This document shows positions 34,670 through 63,947 of a DNA stretch of 64,000 bases, piece by piece; position 1 is the first letter of the stretch, and every line of letters starts with the position of its first letter. Both the position numbers and the translations under genes were made by a program. The stretch lies in assembly GCA_015143295.1 (NCBI GenBank), contig CM026562.1, positions 8,088,041 through 8,152,040 of the forward strand, given 5' to 3'. The notes beneath the pieces are model-generated. The model did no database searches. It saw only the letters and a program-made list of their open reading frames with translations, and was not told where the DNA came from. Source of the stretch: Tetracentron sinense (Eukaryota > Streptophyta > Magnoliopsida > Trochodendrales > Trochodendraceae).

Positions 34670-34930
34670 GATTAAGAGTTGATTCAATTAGTGCTACTAC
34701 TCTTCCCCAATAATAATGAGAAAATTTCGACCTAACCCCTGACTCCCACATTAGTGGGAGCTGAGTGAATGAGTGAGCTCATAAAACCCCACCTCCCTCT
34801 CTTTTTTGAGAGGGTTGTGTCGTTTTGTGGCCTTTGAGCCATGGGCATGGGTGCGTGTGGTGTGTTGTACGATATAGTGTGTGAGTTGTGTGTGTTACCG
34901 AAAAATTAATAGTAAATAAATATAAGACAC

Positions 34931-35099
34931 ACACCATGGGTTTGGCCCAGTGGTAGTGTATCTCCCTTTTGGGGAGGGATGACTCGTGTTCGAGTCCTTG
35001 GTGTGGCTGTTGACGCCCACCATGTGTTGAGTTCTAACCCTGCTGACAATCCTAACCCCTGACATAGTTAGTTAACAAATTAGTCCTACCAAAAATAAA
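34931..35099 (+). mobile_element. tRNA-derived SINE (169 bp) with 18-bp TSD
   Basis: RNA polymerase III boxes are visible: A-box-like TGGCCCAGTGGTAG (34943-34956) and B-box-like GTTCGAGTCC (34988-34997). A tRNA-unrelated body follows, ending in AAAAATAAAT. Perfect direct repeats TAAATAAATATAAGACAC (34913-34930 and 35100-35117) flank it, as in LINE-mobilised SINEs. It resembles Au-type plant SINEs at the A-box, from memory. The LINEs in this window may be of the kind that supplied the enzyme (inference). Confidence 0.88.
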
Positions 35100-35439
35100 T
35101 AAATAAATATAAGACACTTTTGCCCAAGAGTAACTTGCACAACCTAAAAGGTATGAAAGACAGGTATGGCATAAATGTTTTCATAATTTATTTCTTAACC
35201 ATTATTTATTCCCAACAAAAAAAAAAAACCATTATTTATTTGTTTGGAATTTTTTTTAGCCTGTGGTGAATAAAACTCATGAGCTTCAGTCCACTTGGAA
35301 CAACAATCCCTTTCATGACAATGGAAACAAAACAACATTATTATAAAAGACACGTTCCAGTGGTAGAAAGTGTGAAAGACTCGGGTTGAGTCTCTTGGTC
35401 GGGCAATTGAAAAGCCCCCCACTAACCTTCTAATTACAA

Positions 35440-35755
35440 GGAGATCGGATCATAGTCGTGATTGAACTCATGTCAACATGTGTCCCTTTTAATCCTAATT
35501 AATTGTAATTAAAATTCACTAACCCTTAAGGTTCAACCATCTAACTTTAATTTCTAGAAAAAATATTTTAAAAAATTTTGCCTTTGATTAAGAATTTTTA
35601 ACATTTAAGATTAATATGTTTTTTCTAAAACTCAAATTGTTGAACCTAAAGGTGTTCGAGAATCTTAATTATTGTTAATAAAGGTTAAAAGGGACATGTG
35701 TTAACCTGTGGGTGTGATTGAACGGGGTGAAATGGACTCTGATCCTATCTCTCTA
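35440..35755. mobile_element. Foldback MITE (~315 bp)
   Basis: The left part GGAGATCGGATCA...CATGTGTCCCTTTT is complementary to the right part AAAAGGGACATGTG...TGATCCTATCTCT, with an A/T-rich centre. Internal words resemble the 11510-type family (GGTTCAACC, GTTAAAAGGGACA). The target duplication is unclear. Confidence 0.55.
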
Positions 35756-36075
35756 ACCAGTGTCAGTGTCAACTAACCGTATATGAAGGTAAAAAAAATC
35801 ACGTCTTTGTAAATACCCTTCCAAACACCCCCTTAAAGGAATCATTGGATCACAAACAGTCATTATTAATTGACAAAAACACCTTTGTTAGTTTCTTCTT
35901 TTAACAAGGAGAGTTTGATTATTTTAAGGGTAAACTAGTCAATCCAAGAAAAACTATCATGCTCTGGGTCCCACTGCAAACACATAAAAGGCAAAATGGA
36001 GATCAGAAACAAAATCAAAAACCTTCATCACCACCTCTGTTGATTCCCCTCTTTTCTGAATTCTAGAGAGAGAGA

Positions 36076-39000
36076 ATGGAGAACAAACCAAGTGAGATCA
36101 GCAGTTCAAAGATGTTTGGAGGCTATAACAAGAGATATAAGCATTTTAGTCCAACTCTTGGTTGCTCCATGACCTTCCACATCTACTTCCCTCCTTCCCC
36201 TCCTTCCCAAAAACTCCCTGTAAGTTATTTCTGAGCTCTCTTCTCCATTACCCATTTCTCATTCTAAACTAGTCAATCCAAAATTAGGGTTTTCATTTGC
36301 TCTTCTTCACTTTCCATTTCTGGGATTTTGTATAAGTGTTGCATTTGTATCTTAGTTATCACTGATTGATGGTGTATTGAGATTTTTTTATTTGGATTTT
36401 TATTCCATGAAATGCAGTAATACCTCTTCAAACAGATCTTGTGGAAACAGATCCTCTACTGAATTTGCTATAGAACTTGTCCACCATGCCAGGTTCCCTT
36501 GTAAAAAAAAAACTGACAGCCTCTCAAATTCCATATTGATGATAAGAATCTGAAAATACTGTTTAGGATCAAATTTGGAAGGAAAATTTTAAGACATGCC
36601 AGTCTTAAGAAACAAGAACACATAAAAAAATATTAAAAATTCACCCAACACTACCTGGAATAATTTTTGTCGAGTGGGAATATCAACCGTCACACTCCTA
36701 CAAGACTCAAACCTGAGTCTTCCCCCTTGGAGGGCACACTTTTTATAAGTCCGCCAAGAGTGTCCATCTTTGGAGGTACTACTGTAGATAAAATGCTGAG
36801 ATTGTTTTCTGATCAATCAAAAAGTTGAGTAAAAAAATATTACTTAATCTTGATCAACACTCTATATATCACAGGTCGAACGTTAAGATGCTGGTGTAAT
36901 ATTTGTAGCATCAGAAATTACGATGTTAACTACCTCAATGAACCTTAGTCCTGAACTGGCCATCATTTTCTGTCCAGGTACTTTACTGGCTCTCTGGGCT
37001 CACATGCACAGATGAGAATTTTATTGCCAAGTCTGGAGCCCAACGTGCCGCTTCCAGTGAGGGTATTGCACTAATTGTCCCTGATACATCTCCGAGTAAG
37101 TCACTGGTCCTTTTACAACCATTGTGTAGCATGCTTCATGTAGATGCATAAGGTTTAAACTTTTTAAGGTGGCAATTTATCCAACTTGTTCAAATCTTAC
37201 TATGCTATTACTTTTCTGCTCTGCTTTATCCCTCTGCTTTATACCATATGTGGGTTAGATAAAACTGAGTTGGTCTACAGTCGAGGAGAAATACAGAGAA
37301 GGCTATGTTACATCTCTTTCCATGCATTGGAGCTATGTACTCTAGTGTTTTTAACATGGTTCAGAAACTCGACTCGACTCGAAAGTTAGCCGGGTCGAGT
37401 AACTCGAAAAAAACTCGACTCGGTCCAACTTGGATTATATATGTAATAACTTGAAAAACCTGGGTTAAAGGAACTCAAAATATGTTGGTTCTATAGCCTC
37501 AAACATAAAAACTAGGTTTAACATACCCATAGTATTTTATCTTTGTAGACCCAAAAAAATGATGCAACAATAGTATGACGTTTGAGTTTAGGTTTAAAAA
37601 AATGATAAAATACGTTTTTGTGACTCGACCTAGTCTGGTGAGTCAAAAAACTCGGCTCAACTCAACTGAGTCACCCCAGTAACTTAGCAAATAGTGTCTC
37701 CTTCGAGTTTTGAGTCGACTCGACTCGAAATTCAGTCGAGTAACTTGGCCGAGTTATGGGTGGCTTGCCAAGTTTTGGAACTCTGGTTTTTAATACGACT
37801 GTTTAACATATTCTAGAACTCTTCTGATATCTAGTGACTGAAAAAGTTTGGTGTTTTGTCCTCGACCAGACCATTCTATATAGTTTCTGCTCTGTCTGCG
37901 CTCGTGACCACTTGGATAAATTTGTTGAGGAAAAGTAGCATGATGTTTTTGTATTATGTTGTGATATACTTTATATCAGTTCATTATCTAGGTGGATGTT
38001 CCCTCCCTTTTAGCTGAGTTGAGTCTGTTCCCTTCAAAGAGCTACTGCAATTATATAAATATTACTGAAGAAGCGGTTCCATTTCAAATAAAGAGAAACA
38101 GGTCAATCTGGCTAGATTTTCACGACTTACAAGAAAGAAAATTTCATCTTAAATTTCTCTTTGAAGCGATCTTTTTGCAAGCCAATTTACTAGGATTTAA
38201 AACCTAGGATGTGTTGACTAATTCATTGTGAAAAGCTGAGTTGATTTGCCTGTTTAATATGAATCACCTTGCAAGAAGGTGAACTCTCTCCAACATTGTC
38301 TATTTGAAGTCATTTCTTTGCAAGATGATTCACAAAGATTTAACCCAAGATGTTGACTCATTAGTTATGAAAACTGATGTGACTCACCATGTTCGATATG
38401 ACTTTGGTTGGGTCAACATAATTCTTTTTTTTCTGTTCGTGTAAATGATGGACTGATATCATTAATATGGAATATTTGTGTTTCGATGTGTTACTGCTTG
38501 ATAAGCCTTTATATTATACCTCATATTGTATGCTTAGCATGATAACCTACTCTTTTTCCCGATTACCCAATGGTAATATGATAATTTCACATATCTATCC
38601 CTAAACCCTATTTGGGTATACCCTTTTACCTGAGAAAGCTCAGTTCTCACATATATCCCTAAACCCTAACTTAGTTGTGAATAGGAATGATTGTGGTATG
38701 AGATACGTACTTTATTTCATTTAACATAAATTTATTAAGTTTTACCCAATTACACACTATTTACCCAACTACCCAATAGGTAAATTACTTTAAAACAAGT
38801 AAAAATTTAAGGTGGGTATTTTACCCATAAAGATGTGTTTGTTATGCAGTCTGGTCTTGAAAGGACAAATCAAAAGCTCCTACAAGCAGCGTGAATTCCT
38901 CACTGTTGGCCTACCTAGTGCAGAGATTAGTGAACATAGCCTCCTTGATATTGTAATGAATAACTGAACGAGTAACCAGCTGTAAAAATTTGAGAATCTC

Positions 39001-42000
39001 GTATTATTTATCTTGATGGTTGAAGTACCCCAGTAGAACAATGTATGCCAAGAGCAAAAGATATCAGAACCTCATGGAGCCATGTGGTTGTGCAAACATT
39101 GATGTGTGGCACACAATGGGCATAAATGCATGATTCTTGTGCTATTAGTAATTCAGATTTTCTTATGTTCATATTGTGATCAGTCAAGCTGTTTTACTAT
39201 TCATAAGAGTCGGGATCATGCGACTTAATTGTTTAAAACACATCTTTATTTCCAACTGATTTTTCATTGTATGGTTTTAGAAGTTGTAGTGCTGACCATG
39301 TGTTTTATTGTTGTTTTCCTTCCATGTCTAGGAGGCCTTAATGTGGAAGGAGAGGCAGACAGCTGGGATTTTGGTGTAGGTAAGAACTTGGTGCCATGGG
39401 ATAAATTTTAATTTTATTAAATTTTTCTGGCATATAAATGTTAGAAACTTTTGGAATCACTCACTAAACCTTTAGTTGGACAGTCCTATCTGTCACAACC
39501 TTGAGGCCATGGGTTTGATCCAGTTTGCGTACTCTTCATATTCCATAAAGTAATTAACTATTGTTTTTCGTTATAAATACAATAAATCTTGTGTGGAATT
39601 AAATACCTTTTCTTTGACTAAATATAACAATAACTGATGACTTTAATTTATTTATTTTTTCCCAACATGTGGAACAAGTCGCATGATTTTTAGATTGATA
39701 ATGACTTTTTTTTATCAGTCTATGAAATCTGTTATTAGTTTTAATTTTATTAGAAAAGACAATTAAGGAAGAAAGTCATGCAAACCCCGTCTATGTTTTA
39801 AAAGAATCTGATTAGGAAGGAACTAAGAATGTCATGTTATCGTGTTTGTCTCCATCAGTGTTTTAAAGTCGTGTGAAGCTTACGCCACAAAGCTCGCCTC
39901 GGGGCGAGGCTTAAGGAAAACGCTTTGAGTCTCAACTTTTAGGCTTAAATCTCTAAAGCCTTATGTCCAAGGCATGTGCCTAATGCATGAACCAAAAGTA
40001 ATGTTCTACCCACATAACATAGATCTAAATACTATTATTTCCTGTTTTCATTTTCGTTTTTCGTGATTTCTTGCAACTGTTGTTGGAATCCAAAATCCGC
40101 ACTTGAATTGGTGACAAAACATCATTTGTCTTTCAATATGAATATGAACAAATAAAATGAACATTTTGCTTGCCTCAAATTCATTTCTTTTATATGATGG
40201 TTAAATAATTTATACAATATATATATACATCATTATTTTTTTGAAACTTTTACAACTTCTCTCATTTTTAATTGGTTTTTATTTAAAATTGAACCTAACT
40301 CCTCGTCTCACACCTTCGCCTATTAAAACACTGGCCTCCAGTAGTCCTTTCTCTATAGAGAAGTTCATTTTCATGAATTGATGCTAAATGACCGTGTCTA
40401 TTTGAATTATTTTTATCTACCTAATGACAGGAAATTATCCCATACACATTGAGACTACAAATTTCAGTGGTTAGACACAATATTTTCCTCATTTACATAG
40501 GTATTGATGTGGGCGCACTATAAGTTTAGCGTAGACAAGCTTTCTTAGAAAGCAGATCTATTTTGGAAGTCGGCTGGCAATTTCTAGAGCTGTCATTAAA
40601 GTTTATGTGTACCTTCAACCAGGTGCGGGATTTTATCTCAATGCTACACAAGAGAAGTGGAAGAACTGGTGTATGTATGACTATGTCGTCAATGAATTAC
40701 CGAAACTTCTCTCTGAAAATTTCCAGCAGCTTGATACATCACAGGCATCAATATTTGGGCATTCTATGGGTGGGCATGGAGCTTTAACAATTTACCTGAA
40801 AAACCTTGAAAAATATAAGGTATTTGCTTATAATTTTTACCGTTGATGAAAATGTTGATATGTACTGTTCTGTAGTTCCATCTCCATTTCAGCAAGGACA
40901 TGCTTTTACTCGCAACTTTTGTTTTCTAGTCGGTTTCTGCCTTTGCACCAATTGTCAATCCTATAAATTGTGCCTGGGGCCAGAAGGCTTTTTCAAACTA
41001 TTTGGGTGGCAATAAATCTGATTGGGAGGTAAGATCTTGGGCGATCTAGTTAAAAAGACTGTCAATTTCTAAGAATCTCAAGTTATATTTGCAAGGCCAT
41101 TGTAACATGCAGGAATATGATGCCTCTTGCCTGATTTCGAAGCACAAAAACATTTCGGCTACCATCCTAATTGATCAGGTAATAGCAACAGTGTCTTTCA
41201 TTCAGGTTGTTCGCTTGCATACAAATTAAAATTTTCCAAGTTAAGACTTGCTATAGAGATATAAAAGGAGGTCTTTTTCCGAACTACTTGCCTGGAAGAG
41301 TTATGCTAACTTCGAAAATGTTTTCCAAGTTAAATTGACCATGTGTTTTGCCTCTTTCTGTTTTTCACCGCAAAACTTCATGTTTCTACTACATAGTTCT
41401 GACACTGTCTTTGTGGAAATACTGGGTTGATGACACAAAAAAGCTGCTCTTCATGTCTTTCAAAATTAATAGAGCTTGATGCTATTAAGGTTGCTGATGC
41501 ATGGTTGGTCATTATGCCTTCCTGTCATAACAGGGATGGTTATTGCCAGTTGCCTCCTCCAAATTGCCAAAGATAACTTTCAGCAGCATGATAAAAAAAA
41601 CCTCTTTATCTCTCTAAGTACTTGACTTTTAAAATGATAACTTCTAGAAAGACGCCAACGTGATGCACAAATGTATTTTGACCATGGTATTTTTTTAATC
41701 TGGTACTTGGTTATAGAAGCTAGCAGAAATGTTAGAAATTTTAGCCACAAATTTAGTCTTAAACATGCAATAGAATAATTTGATATGCAGGACCTCACTC
41801 GTCACATATATTTGGCTAAGCCAGGTACAGTCATCAGTGAATAAAATAAAGTTAATGATATTCAGATTTCTAAATAATGAGATTAAAGTGAAAAGTAAGA
41901 AGGCATTAGCAATGCGTGACACTAGAAGGAAATTTAGCACTTCCATGTGGATCGAACTTTAAGGGTTCATAAGAACATTACGCTCAAAAGTAAAAAGTAT

Positions 42001-43002
42001 AAAAATTAGAAGTCAATTATGGAGAATGAACAAAGATTGGGTCTCCTGGTTACCCAGAAAAAGGGGGGGAGTGGGTGTTCTAGTCTCTAATACATCAAAA
42101 TACATAATTACCTTTACTCATCAAAAACACAAAGGGGGTTGGCATCTTCAGTAAACTTGTATTGAATAATGCCAGGGAAGAGAATGGCATCACACACTCG
42201 ATACTTCTTTAACCAAATGCCAGAGGGCTTAAATCTTCCACAGTACATCAGTATCATCCACTTGAAGCCTTGATTTGTTTCAGTCCTGAACTTTGAGAAA
42301 CAGATTTTTCTCCATAACCCTTTTTCGTTAACTTCGGCAAAGCTGAGGAAACTCTCTTAATAAAGCTTGTAAAATTTCTACCAAGACATCACAAACAACA
42401 ACGATGCAAAATCTTCCAGACAGAAAATTCTGTCCTGATCAGAGTTGTGTGGCTGGGGATATCAACTGTATAGCCCTATAGTTCTTTTGGTTATGCTTTG
42501 TATGCTCTTCATCTTAGATAAGCTTGCACCGGTGAGGTTTTGTTGTGAACAGGAGCATAAAAGTGATTTAAGGCAGCGTTCAGAAGGAAAATTCGCCGTT
42601 TTGGACCTGCAATATAGGATTAAAATATGTTGCTGTGTTAAATAAGAAGAATATTGCCAGTGAAATTCGAAAATAACTCCAAATCATACTCTTTAATCAA
42701 TTCTTTCTCTGCTCCATGTCAATCATCTATTCTTTCTACTTTTTTTTTTCCTCTTTTACTTTTTTATATATATTCTGTGCTAGTAATTGACTACTGTATG
42801 TGGACAGGGGGAGGACGACAAGTTCTTGCATGATCAGCTACTGCCTCACAAATTTGAAGAGGCATGCAGGACCGTTAATGTTCCGCTCCTCTTGCGCTTG
42901 CAGCCTGGGTATGATCACTCCTACTTCTTCATTGCGACTTTCATCGATGATCACATCCTACACCATGCCAAAGCTCTTAAACCTGTAATGGCATCTATCT
43001 GA
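36076..43002 (+). CDS. SFGH: S-formylglutathione hydrolase (esterase D), 7 exons, 288 aa
   Basis: It hydrolyses S-formylglutathione to formate and glutathione, the second step of glutathione-dependent formaldehyde detoxification in the cytosol. Exons: 36076-36219, 36978-37095, 39332-39379, 40623-40819, 40930-41028, 41113-41178, 42808-43002. All introns are GT-AG, phases join exactly, and the total is 867 nt with TGA. The alpha/beta-hydrolase triad is visible: nucleophile Ser151 in GHSMGG (149-154), Asp228 in GEDDKF and His261 in GYDHSYFF. Other family blocks are [34 protein letters not shown] and [12 protein letters not shown]. The length matches plant SFGH (~284 aa). The ATG lies in a purine-rich GAGAGAGAATGG context. 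Introns 2, 3 and 6 are enlarged (2.2, 1.2 and 1.6 kb); 2 and 3 carry MITEs. It converges with INO80, 2.37 kb away. Confidence 0.95.
37355..37785. mobile_element. hAT-type MITE (431 bp) in SFGH intron 2
   Basis: Ends CATGGTTCAGAAACTCG and, complemented, CAGAGTTCCAAAACTTGG. The perfect 8-bp direct repeat GTTTTTAA lies at 37347-37354 and 37786-37793. Subterminal ACTCGACTCGA words occur in both orientations. It is non-coding, and splicing signals of intron 2 are untouched. Confidence 0.82.
38160..38402. repeat. Diverged ~147-bp tandem duplication in SFGH intron 2
   Basis: 38160-38255 and 38307-38402 share TTTGAAG...TTTTGCAAG, 'GATTTAA', 'GATGTTGACT', 'TTATGAAAA' and 'GTTTAATATGA/GTTCGATATGA' words in order. 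The ORF at 37992-38207 that overlaps it has no recognisable features. Confidence 0.4.
39856..40333. mobile_element. hAT-type MITE (478 bp) in SFGH intron 3
   Basis: Terminal repeats CAGTGTTTTAA and TTAAAACACTG, with a subterminal CTCGCCTCGGGGCGAGGC hairpin. Flanks GTCTCCAT and GCCTCCAG match at 6 of 8 positions, fitting an aged 8-bp duplication. It is non-coding. Confidence 0.7.
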
Positions 43003-44112
43003 AACCTTTTGAGCATCTAGGATAGAAATATGATGGATGATCTCTCTGTCAGATTCAATAAATATTTTCTGGTATAAATAAACCTCCCGAGTCAACTTCA
43101 GAACATCATTTTCTAATTAATATCTGGAGTATCTATATGTAATTTCTCTTACATTCTAAGTGTTTTGCATTTCTTTGAAAAGCTATCTTGAGAATATCAG
43201 CATGAATAAACATGGAAATAGAAAACGAAATGTTGTTGTCAGGTATATAATGATTTGAATGTATCGTGGCATGCTGATCTAGTGGACCAAGATTTTTTAA
43301 ATGTTTAACTAGTAGTTAGAGAACACTGGCTGACATGAAGATCTCGTTCAACCTAAATGACGGAGACAGTAATTTACTCGAGGACCCTGTCGAGTTCTTT
43401 TCCAAGGTATTAATACCCAATGCTGGCATCAATAATGAGATTTTATGAATAGAAATGTGATGATAGTACCTTATATCCAAATTTTTGTGGGGATGTTTTT
43501 CACCATTAAGCTTGACTCGGGCAATGCCACAAGATGCTATTTGTAGCCGATATATGTCAGACACTTATCTCAATTCAAACTTGTGCTTGAGGCACTTGAC
43601 TACAGAGTGGCCAACCAATTGAGACCTTCCCCTGCTAAAGCTAGCCTTAGGTCTCTCCTTGTCTTTGACAAAGTTTAGGTGAGACGAGGATCTTGGTTTT
43701 TAGTAGAGCACTTGTTTCCATGTTCAGCTTTTGAGGACCTCTTTTACTCTACCCCTTTGGTGTCTGCCCTCTAAAAACTGTTCTTTGGTAATGCACTTCC
43801 TTATAGAGCAATGTTGAAATCTGACGGTGCTTGATAGATGGATTTATTTATAATATATTTTTTTTTAAGATCCCATCCTTCTACACATTTCTTGCTCAAA
43901 TTAACCACCCAATGGTAGGGGAAATGCTTTATGTAAAATATTGCAAAACATATCACCAAAATGCCTTTTTTCACACAAGTGCCTTGCATGTTGGATGGGA
44001 ACAAGCCTGGGATTTAATTGTTCAGATTTTCGAAACAAAATGTGTTTCATAGGCTCAGTTTATATGTCCTTGCAACCATTTGAAAATGCTACCTATAATA
44101 TAAGACGCTATG

Positions 44113-44255
44113 CTATGTTTGGTTGCTGAGAAAATAGGTAAAAATATAGAAAAATAAAATAAAATTTGGATTTCTAATTCAATTTTTATTTATGTTTTGT
44201 TCAATTTTCTTTTCTTTTACATGTTTTTACTTATTTCCACAGCAACCAAACATAG
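44113..44255. mobile_element. MITE (143 bp) with perfect 16-bp terminal repeats
   Basis: CTATGTTTGGTTGCTG at the left and CAGCAACCAAACATAG at the right are exact complements. The centre is TAAAATAAAAT-rich. The target duplication is not clear. A diverged copy lies at 34514-34669. Confidence 0.7.
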
Positions 44256-44444
44256 GGTAAGGGTATTTGCAATGAGAAAGTCTGTATTTTCTAATGACTG
44301 TTAAGAGAAATACGATCTTCCAAACAGGCCCCTTGTCCTCTAATTTTTCACCACAGTTCAATGCTATATTTTCTCTACTTCCCCACTAGTACTGAACCAA
44401 ACATCAAACTTCTTAGGAAGCACACATCCGATGAACACCGTGGT

Positions 44445-44446
<2 letters not shown>

Positions 44447-44480
<34 letters not shown>
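44447..44480. repeat. (TC)17 microsatellite
   Basis: A 34-bp uninterrupted TC run. Confidence 0.97.
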
Positions 44481-44482
<2 letters not shown>

Positions 44483-44821
44483 GTAATGATCAAACTAGCA
44501 GCACTTGGGGGGCAGGATACTTGTAGATATAATCCATCTACAAGACCAAGGACTAAGATAACAATTAACAGTAGCTATTTGATCTACAGCTTAACATATA
44601 ACTATAGCAGCCAGATGATGGGCAAGGAATTTCACCCCTCCCCTCTCCACATGGGAAAATTTAAAGGATGGAAGAGCATTGAGAACAACAAAAACGTCCT
44701 TCGCTAACCTAGAAAATAAAAGGCCATATCTTAATTTAAAGCATGAAAAATCTCATAACAGAATATTAGATGAACGAACCAAAAATTTAATCCAGGTATT
44801 ATTTTTTTCGTCAATGTATAG

Positions 44822-44900
44822 GCTTGGACCTATAGCTCAATCCATTTAACACCACATCACAACCAAGAAGTCATATGTTCGAGCCCAATTTATTCATATA
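44822..44900 (+). mobile_element. tRNA-like SINE head candidate
   Basis: A-box-like TATAGCTCAATCC (44832-44844) and B-box-like GTTCGAGCCC (44877-44886) have near tRNA spacing. The arms do not fold as a full tRNA by eye, so a SINE head or tRNA relic is more likely than a functional tRNA gene. Confidence 0.4.
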
Positions 44901-45369
44901 TATACACAGAGAAATGATCTGATTAATTACATATCAGTGGCCTCCATACTTAAATTGGTCTGCTGGTTGACACCCACTGGCCACTTTCTTTATACAACTC
45001 CCCAACACTTCAATTTTCTTCATCACTGACTGTCGGAGATAGAGGAAGTCTCCAAAAATCACAACTTAAAGAGTGAGAGTGAGAGAGAGAGAGAGATGAC
45101 AATCCCACCTCTACATACCCTGTTTCTGCAATCTTGTAAACCAGTAAGCCTGGCACCGATATATGAAAGAACAAATAGTATGCACAGTAAAATTGTACTC
45201 CCCGCTTGATTTTTCTTTGTCCTGGTCTCTCAGTCGAACAATGACCAGATAAAGACCTCAGGTCCGCTGTTATCAAGCTCCGACTCGAACTTTGTAATCC
45301 TCAGATGAACTAGACTGACAGCTTTAGAGTCTATATAATATGGTTTGGTTTTCCTTTTTCCTAATTTTA

Positions 45370-62309
<16,940 letters not shown>

Positions 62310-62700
62310 CGATTAGGGTTTGAAGGCTCTGAAATAGAACCCTAAGAAGTGAAACCCTAGGAACCGAGGAAGCATAGAAGAAGAGAGTTTGGAGCAGTTG
62401 GGTATGTGAAAGAGAGAGCTTTGAGGAGCGAGAAATCGTGGAAAAACTTGGTGTGGTGGGGTTGCGCAGGATAAGGAAGTTAAGGAAGACGCGAGAGAGA
62501 GAAAGAGGAGAATCGAAGAAACAGAGGGTAAACAGCGAAAGCATCTCGAAGTGCTAATGTGCGCTGATGCGGTGATGTCTTTTAAGGTGTACTACTTGTC
62601 GCCAACCAGCTCGAGTATTGCTATCAGACTGAGAAGCAAAGCTATTTCCGGAGTCCGGACAACTATATGGATGATATCATAGACCGGCAGTCCATTATCC
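62310..62700 (-). promoter_or_regulatory. INO80 5' UTR and proximal upstream region
   Basis: The sequence upstream of the ATG has no in-frame ATG extending the protein (TAA two codons before). It contains AAACCCTA-type words (telo-box-like AACCCTA near 62325-62360) and a GAGAGAGAAAGAG stretch at about 62490, both common in 5' regions of plant housekeeping genes. The transcription start is not determined. Confidence 0.45.
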
Positions 62701-63350
62701 TCAGTGAATCCTTACCAGTCACAGTACACGTGGCATACCTTGGCTTTGAACAGAGGAGATTTTTAGCCGTCTGATCTGAATACAAAGCTTGATTTTCAAG
62801 TAGGGTCGTGATCAAAGTTCATGTATCTACGAGATGGTCCCACCAATCTAATGATCTATGCAGGATGAAGAACCTCAGATAGAGGACTCTCAACTCTATG
62901 GCCGCCTCTATGGCCGTCTCTACACTTAAAAAAGTGCCTGCGGCCCTTTAAAAAAAAAAAAAAGAATATTTATGGACAGTGATTAGCCCACCACGTATTT
63001 GACTATTTAGTCAAATGTCGTGTTCACGTGTCCATTTTAACAACTTTTAATTATGGTTAAGCTTAAGAAATTAAAGTTAATTTTTATTTTTTTCTTTTAA
63101 AACTAAGGTTAGATTGCTTGACTCTAGGAGTGTGAGGGGATCTTAACCGCAAATGGTGGGCGTTAAAAAAGGACCGGGGCATGGACCAGAGGACTACACA
63201 TTCCACTTCATAGTAGAATGCGGCATTAAGTTAAACATTTTCTAATATTTATTAGGAATAAATTTCGAATTTTTTGTTTTCTTTCATGAAATATGTGTGT
63301 CGTGTTTTCCTTTTTTTACATCGATATCTACTTGTTCATGGTTTGCATAA
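62701..63350. other. INO80 upstream intergenic DNA
   Basis: No gene is recognised. 62990-63170 has words resembling the foldback family at 35440 (TTTTAATTATGGTTAAGCTT, 'GTGAGGGGATCTTAACC'). Confidence 0.5.
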
Positions 63351-63947
63351 GGGGGAGTGTTTGGTTCGGATTTTTTTTAACCCCCTTTAATTGGTTAAAA
63401 TTGATTTTGACGATTTTATATATTCATACTTGGTTCGCTTTAAAAAATTAATTTTATCAAAATTAATTTTCTAAAACTCACATTATTTCAAATGGGAATG
63501 AAGGGTGATTCTAAGTAGGATAAAGCGATTTTGTGGGATGGCACTTATGGTGGGAGAAAAGAAAGGGTCTCTCACATTTCTCATTTTCTCTTTTCATCTC
63601 TTCTTCTCCACCGGGTTTGTTTGGTTATAACCACTTATTAATATAAATAATCAAGGGTTTGAAATTTCACCAAGGGTGATTATGTGGGATAGTGGGAGCA
63701 ATGCACCTTTAAGATTATATATGAAAATTATCATAAGCACCCAATTTTGCTTCTTGTAAGACCTACAAGACCCCTTAAGTTTGAGAAAGATTATACAAAA
63801 TATCATTTTTTTTTTTTAAATGACAAATATCATTTTTTGAAATGCTTAGGTATCAGTTATTGACAGAATACTAATTAAACAGGATATTCATGACATTACT
63901 TATTGTACAATCAATTGTAGCTACAATAGTTTGAACCAAATGAGGCC
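63351..63947. mobile_element. Possible PIF/Harbinger-type (Tourist-like) MITE (~600 bp)
   Basis: The left end GGGGGAGTGTTTGGTTCGGA and the complemented right end GGCCTCATTTGGTTCAAAC share a TTTGGTTC core. Flanking TAA (63348-63350) and TTA (63948-63950) resemble the 3-bp Harbinger target. It is non-coding. Confidence 0.45.

Larger units (their letters stand above)
43003..45369. other. Convergent intergenic region between SFGH and INO80
   Basis: It holds the 3' flanks of both genes, a MITE (44113-44255), a CT microsatellite (44447-44480) and a tRNA-like SINE candidate (44822-44900). A GAGAGTGAGAGAGAG stretch lies near 45073. No gene is recognised. Confidence 0.6.

Noticed and set aside
35348-35440. 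SINE-like word CCAGTGGTAG...GGTTGAGTCT
   Set aside because: Box spacing and ends are not convincing and no direct repeats were found.
36589-36816. tRNA-like/SINE signal on the minus strand in SFGH intron 1 (GGTTTGAGTCT)
   Set aside because: A B-box-like word only; no convincing A-box or target duplication.
44822-44900. Functional tRNA gene
   Set aside because: Boxes are present, but the acceptor and anticodon arms do not pair; listed only as a SINE-head candidate.
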